Source: Clostridiaceae bacterium (GTDB lineage: Bacteria > Bacillota > Clostridia > Lachnospirales > Lachnospiraceae). Taken from it: DNA of 64,000 nucleotides. Location of the stretch: contig CAJTGI010000003.1 in assembly GCA_910575435.1 (NCBI GenBank), positions 124,001 through 188,000 on the forward strand, given 5' to 3'. Positions 24,769 to 33,378 of the stretch are shown here, in pieces (position 1 is the first letter of the stretch; every line of letters starts with the position of its first letter). The translations under genes were made by a program, and so were the position numbers. The notes beneath the pieces are model-generated. The model saw nothing but the letters and a program-made list of their open reading frames with translations. It was not told the DNA's origin and did no database searches.

Positions 24769-26904
24769 ATGAGAGAAGAGATGGAACAAGGAATCAATCA
24801 GTGCCAAATAGAAGAGGCCATAGAAGAACTTTACGAAAATGGTGGGAGGAAGCTGCGCCAGATGTGCCATAAGGAGATGGGCAGGTTTGGAGGGATTTCC
24901 CAGAAGGATTATGATGACTTCTATTCTAGAGTGGGTCTTGAGATCAGCCAGGCCATGGGGAAATTCGATCCGTCTAAAGGCAAATCTTTGATGGAGTATA
25001 TTTCAGGCATCATCAGATTTTCGGTGATGAAAGAGATGACGGACAGAAATAGGGGAAAGAGGCAGCTGATTGTAGAAAGAGAGGGAGAGGAGGAAGATGG
25101 GGGGACAAAATCGGTGAGGGATTATATTACGAATCTATCCATAGATACGCCCATTGGAGAAGAGGATGGGCTGACCCTTGGCGATACCTTGCCATCAGAT
25201 TTCGACTTGGAGGCATTAATCTTGGAGCGGGCGGGAGATATTTATGATGAAAAAGTAGAAAGGTATCTCAGTGGCCTATCCGTGATTCAGAGACGCATTG
25301 TTGAAATGAAGATGGAAGAGATGCCGGCACATGAGATTATGGAAGCATTGGGCCTTGGCAGGAGAGAGTATGAGGAGCAATGCCATGGGCTGAAATCATT
25401 TGCCAATGTAAGCGTATTATATGGATGTGGCAATCAGCAAGGGCTGAAGGAGGGAGATGATATCATGAGCACGACGACGCAGACGATGGAAAATTGCAAG
25501 ACAGACAGGATTAGTATCGCTTCTATTATCAAGAAGATCGAGAGGCATACCATTCGATTCGACCATCCTCTTCAGAGGGAGTCGGACCAGTGGTCGCCCT
25601 CCATGAAGGGGAATCTGATATCCGACATTTTGCAGGGAAATAAGCTGCATCCCTTGATTTTTGCGGAACAGATTATCAACGGTGTTCCCATTATCTGGGA
25701 TTTGGATGGCAAGCAGAGATGCACCAATGCCTATTCCTTCTTCAAGAACGGATATAAGATTACCAAGAATATCCGACGCTATATGATTACATACCAGACA
25801 ATTCAAAAGGATGAGAATGGGAGGGATGTGCTAGATGAGAATGGCTTTCCCAGGGCAGTGAATGCGGAATTTGACATTCGGGGAAAGCGGTTTTCTGACT
25901 TGCCGGAAGAATTGCGGGACAGGTTCCTGGATTATAGCTTTAATTACGACCAGTATCTGAACTGTACGGAAGAGGATATCGGCTATCATATTGAGAGGTA
26001 CAATGATGGCAAGCCCATGTCTTCTCCCCAGAAGGGCATTACGAAGTTGGGGACGGAGTATGCGGAGATGGTAAAGGCGATCTCGAATATGTCTTTTTTC
26101 AAGGACTTGGGCGGCTACAAGGTATCGGAATTTAAAAATGGAACCATTAACCGGGTGGTGGTGGAGGGCGTGATGGCCGCCAATTATCTGGATCGGTGGA
26201 GCAGGCTGGAAGACATGTGCAAATATCTCAAAGAGCATGGGGAGATTTCTGTCTTTGACAGATTTGAAGATATGGTGGAGAGGCTGGAAAGGGTGGTCAC
26301 TGATGAAGTATCAGATTTGTTTAATTCCAGGGACAGCTTCCTGTGGTTTGGACTGTTTGCAAGATTTCTGGAAACTGGATGGGAGGATGGAAGGTTTATT
26401 GCATTCATGGCGGATTTTGTCAATTCCTTGCATGGACGGAAAGTGGGCGGAGAGTCCTTTGACGATATCTTGGGCATGACCAAGTCCACCAAGGATAAAG
26501 GGATTGTCATCAGGAAGATGAAGCATTTGGATAAATTGATGAAGGAATATCTTGGCGCGAATGATCGTGGCAAGGAAACATTGGAGGATTTGGAGGAGGC
26601 GTTCCTTGCGGAAACTATGGATGTGGACCGAGAATCCTTGCGCGATGACATGGGCTTATATAGGGAGACGCTGGACTGCCTTGCGGGCAATGCGATTCGG
26701 GTGGGATCAAGATTGCTGGAAAGGCAAAATAGATTGTCCTTATTGGCAATGGTGGTCTATTCCTATCAAAATGATGTGGATTTGGATCATTGGATGAAAA
26801 AATACGCAGAAAGCCATACCACCTATCTGGCGGATCAGAAGAAGAATTATATGAAGATGAAGAAGGATTTCTTGAAATATAATCAGAAAAGGAATATTGC
26901 TTAG
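24769..26904 (+). CDS. sigma-factor-like / DUF262 fusion protein of the prophage
   Basis: The 711-residue product has two parts. Residues about 1-115 resemble sigma-70 region 2 ('GGISQKDYDDFYSRVGLEISQAMGKFDPSKGKSLMEYISGIIRFSVMKEM') and about 150-215 resemble region 4 ('LSVIQRRIVEMKMEEMPAHEIMEALGLGRREYEE'). From about 250 a DUF262 (ParB/GmrS-like) domain begins, with 'FDHPLQRESDQWS' at about 263 and the signature 'DLDGKQR' at about 310; the remaining about 380 residues are helical. DUF262 domains in GmrSD enzymes bind NTP and sense DNA; their role here is unknown. AAAGGAGG precedes the ATG closely. It diverges from the RNA-polymerase-like operon and is SOS-controlled, so I infer that it starts the late transcription programme. 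Confidence 0.7.
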   Translation: MREEMEQGINQCQIEEAIEELYENGGRKLRQMCHKEMGRFGGISQKDYDDFYSRVGLEISQAMGKFDPSKGKSLMEYISGIIRFSVMKEMTDRNRGKRQLIVEREGEEEDGGTKSVRDYITNLSIDTPIGEEDGLTLGDTLPSDFDLEALILERAGDIYDEKVERYLSGLSVIQRRIVEMKMEEMPAHEIMEALGLGRREYEEQCHGLKSFANVSVLYGCGNQQGLKEGDDIMSTTTQTMENCKTDRISIASIIKKIERHTIRFDHPLQRESDQWSPSMKGNLISDILQGNKLHPLIFAEQIINGVPIIWDLDGKQRCTNAYSFFKNGYKITKNIRRYMITYQTIQKDENGRDVLDENGFPRAVNAEFDIRGKRFSDLPEELRDRFLDYSFNYDQYLNCTEEDIGYHIERYNDGKPMSSPQKGITKLGTEYAEMVKAISNMSFFKDLGGYKVSEFKNGTINRVVVEGVMAANYLDRWSRLEDMCKYLKEHGEISVFDRFEDMVERLERVVTDEVSDLFNSRDSFLWFGLFARFLETGWEDGRFIAFMADFVNSLHGRKVGGESFDDILGMTKSTKDKGIVIRKMKHLDKLMKEYLGANDRGKETLEDLEEAFLAETMDVDRESLRDDMGLYRETLDCLAGNAIRVGSRLLERQNRLSLLAMVVYSYQNDVDLDHWMKKYAESHTTYLADQKKNYMKMKKDFLKYNQKRNIA

Positions 26905-26998
26905 TTCTGAAAATGATTTGCGATTTAGTAAGCTTGTGTAAGGAAAATTTGATTTTGGTTAGTTTTACATAGAATGAAAGAAAGGAATGGGGAGGAAA

Positions 26999-27562
26999 AT
27001 GATCATTTTACTTGGAAAGACATGTAGCGGGATCAGATGGATTCAGCAAGAACTTTCGTGCCTGGGCATTCCGAAAATTCTGGAGTATGCTACCAGGCCG
27101 CCCGAATGGGGGGAAGATCAGGGAGATCGTTATCATTCCATATCAGACAGGGAATTTTACAATCTATATAGGCGAGGCTTTTTTGCGGTAACCAGCTCTG
27201 TTAAGACCCAGGGAGGACAAGTCTTGCGCCAGGGCGTGGCGGCCAGGGATCTGGCGCCTCGCTCCGTTCTCATCGGAAACCCCATGCAGATTGGCCGGCT
27301 AAAAGAAATGCACCTTGCCATGCCGGCGGTGTTTTATCTGGATACGGATGAGCATCTGATCTATGAGAGACTTAAGGATCGCCTTGGCAGCGCATATGAG
27401 GCCCAGAGGAGAATGGTGCGGGAGAAGCAGGCGCTTTCTCCTCTGGCTCAGTTGATAGACTATCGGATAGAGAATGATGGAACGCATGAGATGGAAGAAC
27501 TGGCGGGGAGGATCAGGGGTCTTCATGAATATCATTTGGGCAGATGTCGGTATTCGCAGTGA
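26999..27562 (+). CDS. guanylate-kinase-like P-loop protein
   Basis: A 187-residue protein resembling guanylate kinase: N-terminal phosphate loop region 'IILLGKTCSGIRWIQ' followed by 'ILEYATRPPEWGEDQGDRYHSISDREFYNL', which mirrors the guanylate kinase TTRxPRxGExxGxxYxF motif and is the GMP-binding face. The Walker A is degenerate (GKTCSG without the usual GxxGxGKS/T), so catalysis is uncertain. The start is either 26999 (preceded by GGGGAGG, only 3 bases away) or 26987. It follows the sigma-like gene by 94 bases on the same strand and may be co-transcribed. Confidence 0.55.
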   Translation: MIILLGKTCSGIRWIQQELSCLGIPKILEYATRPPEWGEDQGDRYHSISDREFYNLYRRGFFAVTSSVKTQGGQVLRQGVAARDLAPRSVLIGNPMQIGRLKEMHLAMPAVFYLDTDEHLIYERLKDRLGSAYEAQRRMVREKQALSPLAQLIDYRIENDGTHEMEELAGRIRGLHEYHLGRCRYSQ

Positions 27563-27621
27563 TAGAGAAGAAGGCGTACCGTGAAAGCCGTTCATCTCAA
27601 TAAGATAGACAAAATAGCACT

Positions 27622-28434
27622 TTATGCCAAAGGCAGGGCGAGGGAATGCTTTATGCGCTCCACCATTGGGCTTAACGGAGATTTTGCCGGAAAAACCAGG
27701 GCTTGATCCCCGATCATTTCGTCTATGATGCGAAGCTCTAATTCCTGTCGATGCCTGAAATGGGCCGCCATGTCGTCAAATCCCTGATATCCATGCCGCT
27801 TTCCGTAGGGAGAACTGGCCAGATACTGTAACATCATGGGATACCACAATTCATTGCCCTGATAATCGCTGCGTTCCCCTTTGATGATTTTGATCTGTTC
27901 TTCCAGTTTCTCGCTATAAAGGTATAGCAGAAGGAAGTGCTCTCTGTCTATGGTGTCATACAGCTTGCGGTAAAATTCCATGATCTCCTGATCACTTAAT
28001 TCATGAAATAGGATCAGTTCCTCCAGAATGTTCTGGAAAAAGGAGCATTCAAAGAGATAACCCGTCCCGGAAAAACTTCCATATCTGGAAAGGACAATCT
28101 CCTGAAAGTCTTTCAATAGCTTTCGGCCATTGTATATTTCAAATGATTCCAGTTCTCTGTGGAAGTTCGGAATGTCTGTCAGGATTTTAGTGTAGGTGAC
28201 GATGTAGTGGTCGTTCTCCCTTATGGTATTGCTGATGATTTCCTCTCGGATGGAATGATAGCGGCTTAATGTATGGCGGTATTCCCCCTCGGTCATCCGG
28301 GCGCACCAGGCCAGGTCGATGGGGGAGTAATCCCCCTCCCGGCAGATGTGAGATTCAGGGAGTTCTCTGCTGAGCTGTTCCAGCAGGGTGGATTTCCCCG
28401 AACCCTGTAGTCCTTCAATAAAAATATTTTTCAT
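27622..28434 (-). CDS. P-loop kinase, deoxynucleoside-kinase-like
   Basis: A 270-residue protein with a canonical Walker A ('EGLQGSGKST', about residues 6-15), several aromatic and acidic helices and a C-terminal 'EDRHR-like' helical region. It resembles phage or chromosomal nucleoside/polynucleotide kinases of the dNK or AAA-like family but I cannot name the substrate. The start at 28434 is chosen because the upstream in-frame ATG (28446) contains the GGAG ribosome site. It converges on the rightward guanylate-kinase-like gene and may mark the right edge of the phage element. Confidence 0.6.
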   Translation of the reverse strand: MKNIFIEGLQGSGKSTLLEQLSRELPESHICREGDYSPIDLAWCARMTEGEYRHTLSRYHSIREEIISNTIRENDHYIVTYTKILTDIPNFHRELESFEIYNGRKLLKDFQEIVLSRYGSFSGTGYLFECSFFQNILEELILFHELSDQEIMEFYRKLYDTIDREHFLLLYLYSEKLEEQIKIIKGERSDYQGNELWYPMMLQYLASSPYGKRHGYQGFDDMAAHFRHRQELELRIIDEMIGDQALVFPAKSPLSPMVERIKHSLALPLA

Positions 28435-28471
28435 AGGATTCTCCATTTCTGCGCACGTTTTTTGCGCATGA

Positions 28472-28509
28472 ACGAGTTTGTGTCAAGTGTACGCAGACAC
28501 AAATCTCGT
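28472..28509 (-). other. inverted repeat upstream of the kinase gene
   Basis: ACGAGTTTGTGTC (28472-28484) pairs with GACACAAATCTCGT (28496-28509) around an 11-base loop, and a TGCGCA..TGCGCA hairpin lies adjacent at 28450-28468. It separates the kinase from the ABC-F gene. It may be the end structure of the upstream ABC-F message. Confidence 0.4.
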
Positions 28510-28550
28510 GTGTGAAAATTTATTTTTCAAACTATTCTCCTTTCGCTGTT

Positions 28551-30083
28551 TTAGCGTTGCAGTTCTATGGTTTTCGTTGCAATTTTTTCCCGGAATCTGA
28601 TATCATGCTCCACAAAGAGCATGGTGGGCTGGTATTGCAGCAACAGCTTTTCAATCTGCATCCTGGAAAAGACATCAATGTAGTTCAAAGGCTCATCCCA
28701 GAGATAGACATGGGCAGGGGTGAGCAGGCTTGTCGCCAGGAGCACTTTCTTTTTCTGTCCTTCCGAGTAATCCTCCATAGGTTTGGAAAATTGCGTCCTC
28801 TCGAAATCCAGCTGCCGCAAGATGGAGAAAAACAGGCTCTGATCTAATCCCTGCTTCTTGCAGAAATCGGGTAGCCCTCCCCGCAAGCCGGAAGTGTCTT
28901 GGGATACCTGGGAGATCACTAAGCCGGAGGCTGTCTCGCAGATTCCCTCCTCTGAGATGGGCAAGTTATCCTCCCGATAGCCGGCTTTCTGCAAGATCAT
29001 TTGAAGCAGGGTAGATTTTCCGCAGCCGTTCTCTCCGTGTAAGGCGATCCGGTCGCCTTGCTGCAGGGAAAATGTCAGGCTGGTCAGTACCGGATGCCCT
29101 GCGCCCGCATATGTCAGGCCGTAGTCTCTCACATTCACAAGGGTGTCTTTGTGATGGGAGAGGGGCATCAGCTTCAAATCCACAGTGCGTTCCAGATTGG
29201 CCAGAAGTCCTTCCTTTTCTTCGATTTCCTTGCTGATTCGCTTCTCCATCTGGCTTACCCGGCTCTGCATCTTTTTTGTCTTTGCGCCAATGTATGCCCG
29301 GGTGCCCATGCATCGGTCATGCTCTTTGATAGGATCATAGCCGATTTTTGTCTGCTCGTTCTTGTCAGCCCAGTCTGAGGCGCGCTTGGCCGCCTGTCGC
29401 AGTTTCTTGATCTCTTTCAGGTGCTTTTCGTTTTCTGCCATGGCAAATTGGTCTTTTCGCTGCTTGTTTTCCCACCAGCTGGAAAAATTGCCGCTTTGTA
29501 TCTCGATGGATTTTCTGTTCAATACCAGCACATGGTCGATGCAGGCGTCCAGCAGGTCTCTGTCGTGGGACACCAGGATAAAGCCTTGTTTGGCGGCCAG
29601 ATAGTCCTTGACATTTTCTCTGGCCTTCTGGTCCAGATGGTTGGTGGGCTCGTCGATGAGCAGGAAGTCCTGCTCTCCCGAAAATAGGATCGCCAGCATG
29701 ACTTTGGTGCGCTCGCCCGGGCTTAGCGTGTGAAAGGGGCGATAGAGGGTCTCCGCATCGCCATCCATCTGGTCAAGCTCACAGATGACCCGCCACTCCT
29801 CGCACCCGGCTTTCAGTTCCTGTATAAATTCCGTGGCGCAGGATTGCATTTGTCGCTCTGTGATTTGATAGGGAAAATAGTCAAATGGGGTGTTGCTGCT
29901 GATGCTCCCCTGATAGGCATACTTTCCCAGAAGCAGATGCAGAAACGTGGTCTTGCCCTTTCCGTTGCGACCCACAAGCCCCAATTTCCAGTCCGTGTCA
30001 ATGGAAAAGGACACATCTTCAAAGATATTTTCAAAACTTCCCTCATAATAAAATGTTAAATGGTTTACGCTGATTTGTGCCAT
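28551..30083 (-). CDS. ABC-F ribosome-protection protein (Lsa/Vga-like)
   Basis: The 510-residue protein has two ATPase cassettes without membrane domains: Walker A 'GLVGRNGKGKTT' and 'ALHGENGCGKST', ABC signatures 'LSPGERTKV' and 'YSEGQKKKV', Walker B 'DFLLIDEPTNHLD' and 'YLWDEPLNYID'. A basic linker lies between them (about 215-290). The architecture and start ('ISVNHLTFYYEGSFENIFEDVSF') match the antibiotic-resistance ABC-F group (Lsa, Vga, CplR) that dislodges pleuromutilins, lincosamides and streptogramin A from the ribosome. Start 30083 is preceded by GGGAGG at 7 bases. Its long leader carries an attenuator, as is usual for drug-induced members. The exact drug spectrum cannot be read from sequence. 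Confidence 0.75.
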   Translation of the reverse strand: MAQISVNHLTFYYEGSFENIFEDVSFSIDTDWKLGLVGRNGKGKTTFLHLLLGKYAYQGSISSNTPFDYFPYQITERQMQSCATEFIQELKAGCEEWRVICELDQMDGDAETLYRPFHTLSPGERTKVMLAILFSGEQDFLLIDEPTNHLDQKARENVKDYLAAKQGFILVSHDRDLLDACIDHVLVLNRKSIEIQSGNFSSWWENKQRKDQFAMAENEKHLKEIKKLRQAAKRASDWADKNEQTKIGYDPIKEHDRCMGTRAYIGAKTKKMQSRVSQMEKRISKEIEEKEGLLANLERTVDLKLMPLSHHKDTLVNVRDYGLTYAGAGHPVLTSLTFSLQQGDRIALHGENGCGKSTLLQMILQKAGYREDNLPISEEGICETASGLVISQVSQDTSGLRGGLPDFCKKQGLDQSLFFSILRQLDFERTQFSKPMEDYSEGQKKKVLLATSLLTPAHVYLWDEPLNYIDVFSRMQIEKLLLQYQPTMLFVEHDIRFREKIATKTIELQR

Positions 30084-30104
30084 ATGCATTCCTCCCTTCC
30101 TGTG

Positions 30105-30138
30105 CAAAAAATAAGAACCATCTGTTGCCAAATGGTTC
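30105..30138 (-). terminator. attenuator terminator in the ABC-F leader
   Basis: On the minus strand GAACCAT pairs with ATGGTTC (30138-30132 and 30121-30115) around a 10-base loop and is followed by TTATTTTTT, 22 bases before the ABC-F ATG. The loop segment is complementary over 10 bases (TGTTGCCAAA at 30123-30132 with TTTGGCAACA at 30282-30291) to an upstream leader segment, a likely antiterminator partner. Confidence 0.75.
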
Positions 30139-30437
30139 CATTACATTCTGCTCTCTCCTGAAAGTTTGCCATAGCGAAGTAAATGCTAGCATAAATTGGA
30201 ATTTTTTTTCCTTGCAAAATATGTTACACGCAAAAAGAGAGGTGCGGTTGCAATCCACAGCCACAGAGAATGTAATTCGCTTTTGGCAACATGATGGAAA
30301 GACCTTAAGAGACAGTTCTTTCCATTTCATGGACTGTAGAACTCTTCCTCCCTTATGGTTCCTGCGCTCATATCATGCAATCAAAAGCAAATTATCTTCT
30401 CATCGGACTGAATCACCTCTCTTCATAAGATAGCGTC
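30139..30437 (-). promoter_or_regulatory. long 5' leader of the ABC-F gene
   Basis: The leader of about 350 nt contains no conventional gene. It holds a short candidate leader peptide (Met-Arg-Arg-stop, near 30385-30396, after AGAGAGGTG), an AGTTCT...AGAACT stem (about 30310-30355) and the antiterminator segment at 30282-30291. A 49-codon frame starting at 30192 runs through the terminator and overlaps the ABC-F start out of frame. Ribosome stalling on one of these frames by antibiotic would favour antitermination. Confidence 0.55.
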
Positions 30438-30466
30438 ATTCTATCACGTTATCATGTCCCTGTCAA
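30438..30466 (-). promoter_or_regulatory. sigma-A promoter of the ABC-F leader
   Basis: Minus-strand TTGACA (30466-30461), 17-base spacer, TAGAAT (30443-30438). It places transcription start near 30431. Confidence 0.8.
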
Positions 30467-30627
30467 TGAAATTTAGTTGCATTTTTTTCACTTCATAGAC
30501 AAATGGATTGTCAATATCAGTGTATTTTCTTACAGCTACGCCATCTAAAATTTCCATTGCCGTTTCCTCGCTGAACTACTTTTTTCTCTATGTTTACTGA
30601 TGGATACACTAGTGTTAGGTCAGTACA

Positions 30628-32610
30628 CTAAGAGGAAAGTGTCTCCCATTGCTCCATCAGTTCCTCTAGCCGGGCATCGTTGCTGGCTTTCTTGGTGGCT
30701 AGTTCCTGGAGCCTGACGGAATTGGTGGCGACCTGGGGGTCAGCCATTTCTGCCTCCATCCTTTCGTTTTCCATCTCCAGTTTCTCGATTTCTTTTTCTA
30801 CTTTCTCGATATCCCGTTTTAATTTCTGGATTCTGGCCTTTTCCTCCTTCTGCTGTTGCCAGGAAAGTTTATTGTCTGGGACTGATTCTGCGGGATTGCT
30901 TGCCTGATTGTTGCCAATCTTGCTGTCCGGTGGGGCGGTGGGAGAGACACGTATCCTTTCAGTTCCGCCGGGAGAGGAGATGCCGGGGATTGCCGCCCGC
31001 TCCACATCCTCCCTCTTTTCCAGATAATAGTCATAGTTGCCAATATAATTTAGCAGGGTCTGCTGGGTCAGGTCCAGTATCCGGTGGGCGGTGGTGTTGA
31101 TGAAATACCTGTCGTGGGATACATAGAGGACGGTACCCTCAAATTGATTCAGGGCATGTTCCAAAATCCCCTTGGCATCTATGTCCAGATGGTTCGTTGG
31201 CTCGTCCAGGATGAGGAAATTGGCATCGGAGAGCATCAGCTTCGCCAGGGAAACCCTGCCCCGCTCCCCGCCGCTCAGGCTCTTGACTTGCTTGAATACA
31301 TCGTCCTCGGTGAAGAGGAAGGCGGCCAGTACATTTCGCACCTGGGTGTTGTTCATGTGGGGATAGGCATCCTGAATTTCTTCAAATAATGTTTTTTCTG
31401 GATGGAGGACGTGGTGCTCCTGGTCATAGTATCCAATCTCCACATTGGTGCCCAGGGTGAAGGTGCCGCTATCTGCCGGCAGCAGTTCGTTGATGATCTT
31501 TAGCAGGGTGGTCTTCCCCGTGCCATTGTCGCCGATGATGGCCACATGCTCTCCCCGGCTGATTTCAAAGGAGATATCCCGAAACAGGCAGTTGCCCCCA
31601 AAGTGCTTGCTCAGGCTTTTCACGGAGAGTACGTCCTTCCCGCTCTGGTATCGGGGGGAGAAGAAGAGTTTCATCTCCGTATTTTCTTCCGTGGGCTTTT
31701 CCAGGCGTTCCATTTTGTTCAGTTGCTTTTCACGGCTTTCCGCCCGTCTGATGGATTTCTCCCTGTTGAACTGGCGGAGTTTGGTGATGACTTCCTCCTG
31801 ATGCTTGATTTCTGCCTGCTGATTCAGGTATTGCTTCATCTGGGCCTCCAGGATGGCATTCCGCTTCTGCTGGTACTGGGAATAATTGCCCTGGTATACA
31901 GTTGCCTTGCTCTGTCGGAGTTCAATGACCTTGGTGGCAATCTTGTCCAGGAAATAGCGGTCGTGGGCCACGATCAGCACGGAGCCTTGATAGGAGGAGA
32001 GATAGCCCTCCAGCCAGTGAATGGCGTTTAAATCCAAGTGGTTGGTGGGCTCGTCCAGGATAATCAAGTCCGGGGCGGCCAGAAGCATCTTCGCCAGGGC
32101 AACTCTTGTCTTCTCACCTCCAGATAGGGTGTGGATGGACTTTTCAAAATCCTCCTGGGAAAATCCCAATCCCTTTAGCACACCGGTGAGTTCGCTCTGA
32201 TAGGCATATCCGCCAAGTTGGGTGAAACGCTGCTGCGCCCTGTCGAATTGTCGGATGCAGTGATTCAGGGCATCTCCCTCCAGTGCGTCCATTTTGGCGG
32301 AGAGGTCTGCGATTTCCTGCTCCAGAGCCGGGATTTCCGGCTTGGCATCCTGCATTTCCTCCCAGATCGTCCGCTGGGAGTCGTATTCCTGATTCTGGGC
32401 GAGATACCCCAGAGTGGTATCCTTGCTTAGAATGACTTCCCCCTCGTCTGGGGATAGGTTTCCCGCAATAATCTTGATGAGGGTGGACTTGCCGGAGCCA
32501 TTAATGCCCACGATGGCGGCCTTTTCCCCCTCGTTTATGTGAAAGGACACGTCTGACAGGATCACGTCTGTCAGAAATGCCTTGTGAATGTGACTGCATT
32601 GTAAAATCAT
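30628..32610 (-). CDS. ABC-F protein, YdiF/YkpA-like translation factor
   Basis: The 660-residue protein has twin ATPase cassettes: Walker A 'GINGSGKST' and 'GDNGTGKTT', signatures 'LSGGEKTRV' and 'LSGGERGRV', Walker B 'DLIILDEPTNHLD' and 'NFLILDEPTNHLD'. The linker (about 240-310) is basic, and a C-terminal extension (about 545-660) is coiled coil rich in Lys/Glu, typical of the Uup/YdiF group. This group is chromosomal and acts on stalled ribosomes rather than in drug export. GGGAGG precedes the ATG. No co-transcribed neighbour is seen; the smaller ABC-F gene downstream has its own promoter. Confidence 0.85.
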   Translation of the reverse strand: MILQCSHIHKAFLTDVILSDVSFHINEGEKAAIVGINGSGKSTLIKIIAGNLSPDEGEVILSKDTTLGYLAQNQEYDSQRTIWEEMQDAKPEIPALEQEIADLSAKMDALEGDALNHCIRQFDRAQQRFTQLGGYAYQSELTGVLKGLGFSQEDFEKSIHTLSGGEKTRVALAKMLLAAPDLIILDEPTNHLDLNAIHWLEGYLSSYQGSVLIVAHDRYFLDKIATKVIELRQSKATVYQGNYSQYQQKRNAILEAQMKQYLNQQAEIKHQEEVITKLRQFNREKSIRRAESREKQLNKMERLEKPTEENTEMKLFFSPRYQSGKDVLSVKSLSKHFGGNCLFRDISFEISRGEHVAIIGDNGTGKTTLLKIINELLPADSGTFTLGTNVEIGYYDQEHHVLHPEKTLFEEIQDAYPHMNNTQVRNVLAAFLFTEDDVFKQVKSLSGGERGRVSLAKLMLSDANFLILDEPTNHLDIDAKGILEHALNQFEGTVLYVSHDRYFINTTAHRILDLTQQTLLNYIGNYDYYLEKREDVERAAIPGISSPGGTERIRVSPTAPPDSKIGNNQASNPAESVPDNKLSWQQQKEEKARIQKLKRDIEKVEKEIEKLEMENERMEAEMADPQVATNSVRLQELATKKASNDARLEELMEQWETLSS

Positions 32611-32810
32611 GTGTATTCCTCCCTGCTTTGCTTTCTTTGCAGTATGAAAGGTTCATTGCGCTATTCTACCACAATTATCCAATAATTACAAAGCCTGATG
32701 TTATTATGAACGGGAATTGTCTATTGCATGACGAGATGGACAACTGTGGCATGATTTTAGCAGTGTTGCATAATTAAGATTATTATTGATAAAAATATTA
32801 TCATAAATTA

Positions 32811-32894
32811 TTCTATAGAACTTAATATTGTTCTTTAGATTCTTCATGATGTTTTTCTTTCTCAATATACTAACTATAGAACAATAACTAGTTC
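32811..32894 (+). promoter_or_regulatory. promoter/operator region of first XRE gene
   Basis: TTCTATAGAAC (about 32811-32821) and half sites GTTCTTTAG, CTATAGAAC (32874-32882) and CTAGTTC (32888-32894) flank a TATACT -10 with a weak TTCATG -35. The same palindrome family recurs at 33328 and 33747. Confidence 0.5.
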
Positions 32895-32909
32895 AAGAGG
32901 AGGTATTTA

Positions 32910-33227
32910 ATGAATCAAAAGGCAGTAGGAGAAAGAATCAAGACAGCAAGGGAAAGAAAAAATTTTACCCAGGAAAATTTAGCGGCTATGGCAAATATCA
33001 GCACAACTCATTTGAGCGTTATAGAACGTGGTGTAAAAGTTCCGAAACTGGATACATTTGTTTCTATAGCAAATTCCCTTGGTATTTCTGCGGATGAACT
33101 GCTGGTTGATGTGGTGAACCGTTCTATGTTAAGTGCAACAAACCAACTAACAGAAATGATGGCTAATATGCCAATGGATGACCAGAAAAAAATCATAGAT
33201 ATCGTAAGAATCCTTGTAAATAAATAA
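32910..33227 (+). CDS. XRE-family repressor 1
   Basis: The 105-residue protein has an N-terminal HTH_3 domain (about residues 8-62: 'IKTARERKNFTQENLAAMANISTTHLSVIERGVKVPKLDTFVSIANSLGISADELL') and a short C-terminal helix pair, probably for dimerisation. AGAGGAGG lies upstream. It is about 60% identical by eye to the second XRE protein at 33769. Palindromic TAGTTCTATAGAACTA-like sites near both genes and near the small gene between them are the probable operators. The three-gene cluster may be a remnant of a mobile element control region. Confidence 0.8.
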   Translation: MNQKAVGERIKTARERKNFTQENLAAMANISTTHLSVIERGVKVPKLDTFVSIANSLGISADELLVDVVNRSMLSATNQLTEMMANMPMDDQKKIIDIVRILVNK

Positions 33228-33299
33228 TATTTCTATAGTCCATTTTTTCTATGAAAACTTAAAAGCATACCTTCCTGTTTGATAATTATTTGTTTCGTC

Positions 33300-33362
33300 T
33301 TGCATTAATATCTTGTTTATGTTATTATAGTTCTAGGGAACTAATTTTAGTTCTATAAACTA
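33300..33362 (+). promoter_or_regulatory. promoter with two XRE operators for the 89-residue gene
   Basis: TTGCAT (33300-33305), 17-base spacer, TATTAT (33323-33328). TAGTTCTAGGGAACTA (33328-33343) begins at the -10 and TAGTTCTATAAACTA (33348-33362) follows over the start region, so a bound XRE protein would block transcription. Confidence 0.65.
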
Positions 33363-33378
33363 TATGGAGGATTTTAAT

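Noticed and set aside
1-28450. Attachment sites, integrase, terminase or capsid genes
   Set aside because: None could be identified. The left part of the element is outside the window and the right boundary near 28.4 kb is only inferred, so intact-prophage status cannot be claimed.
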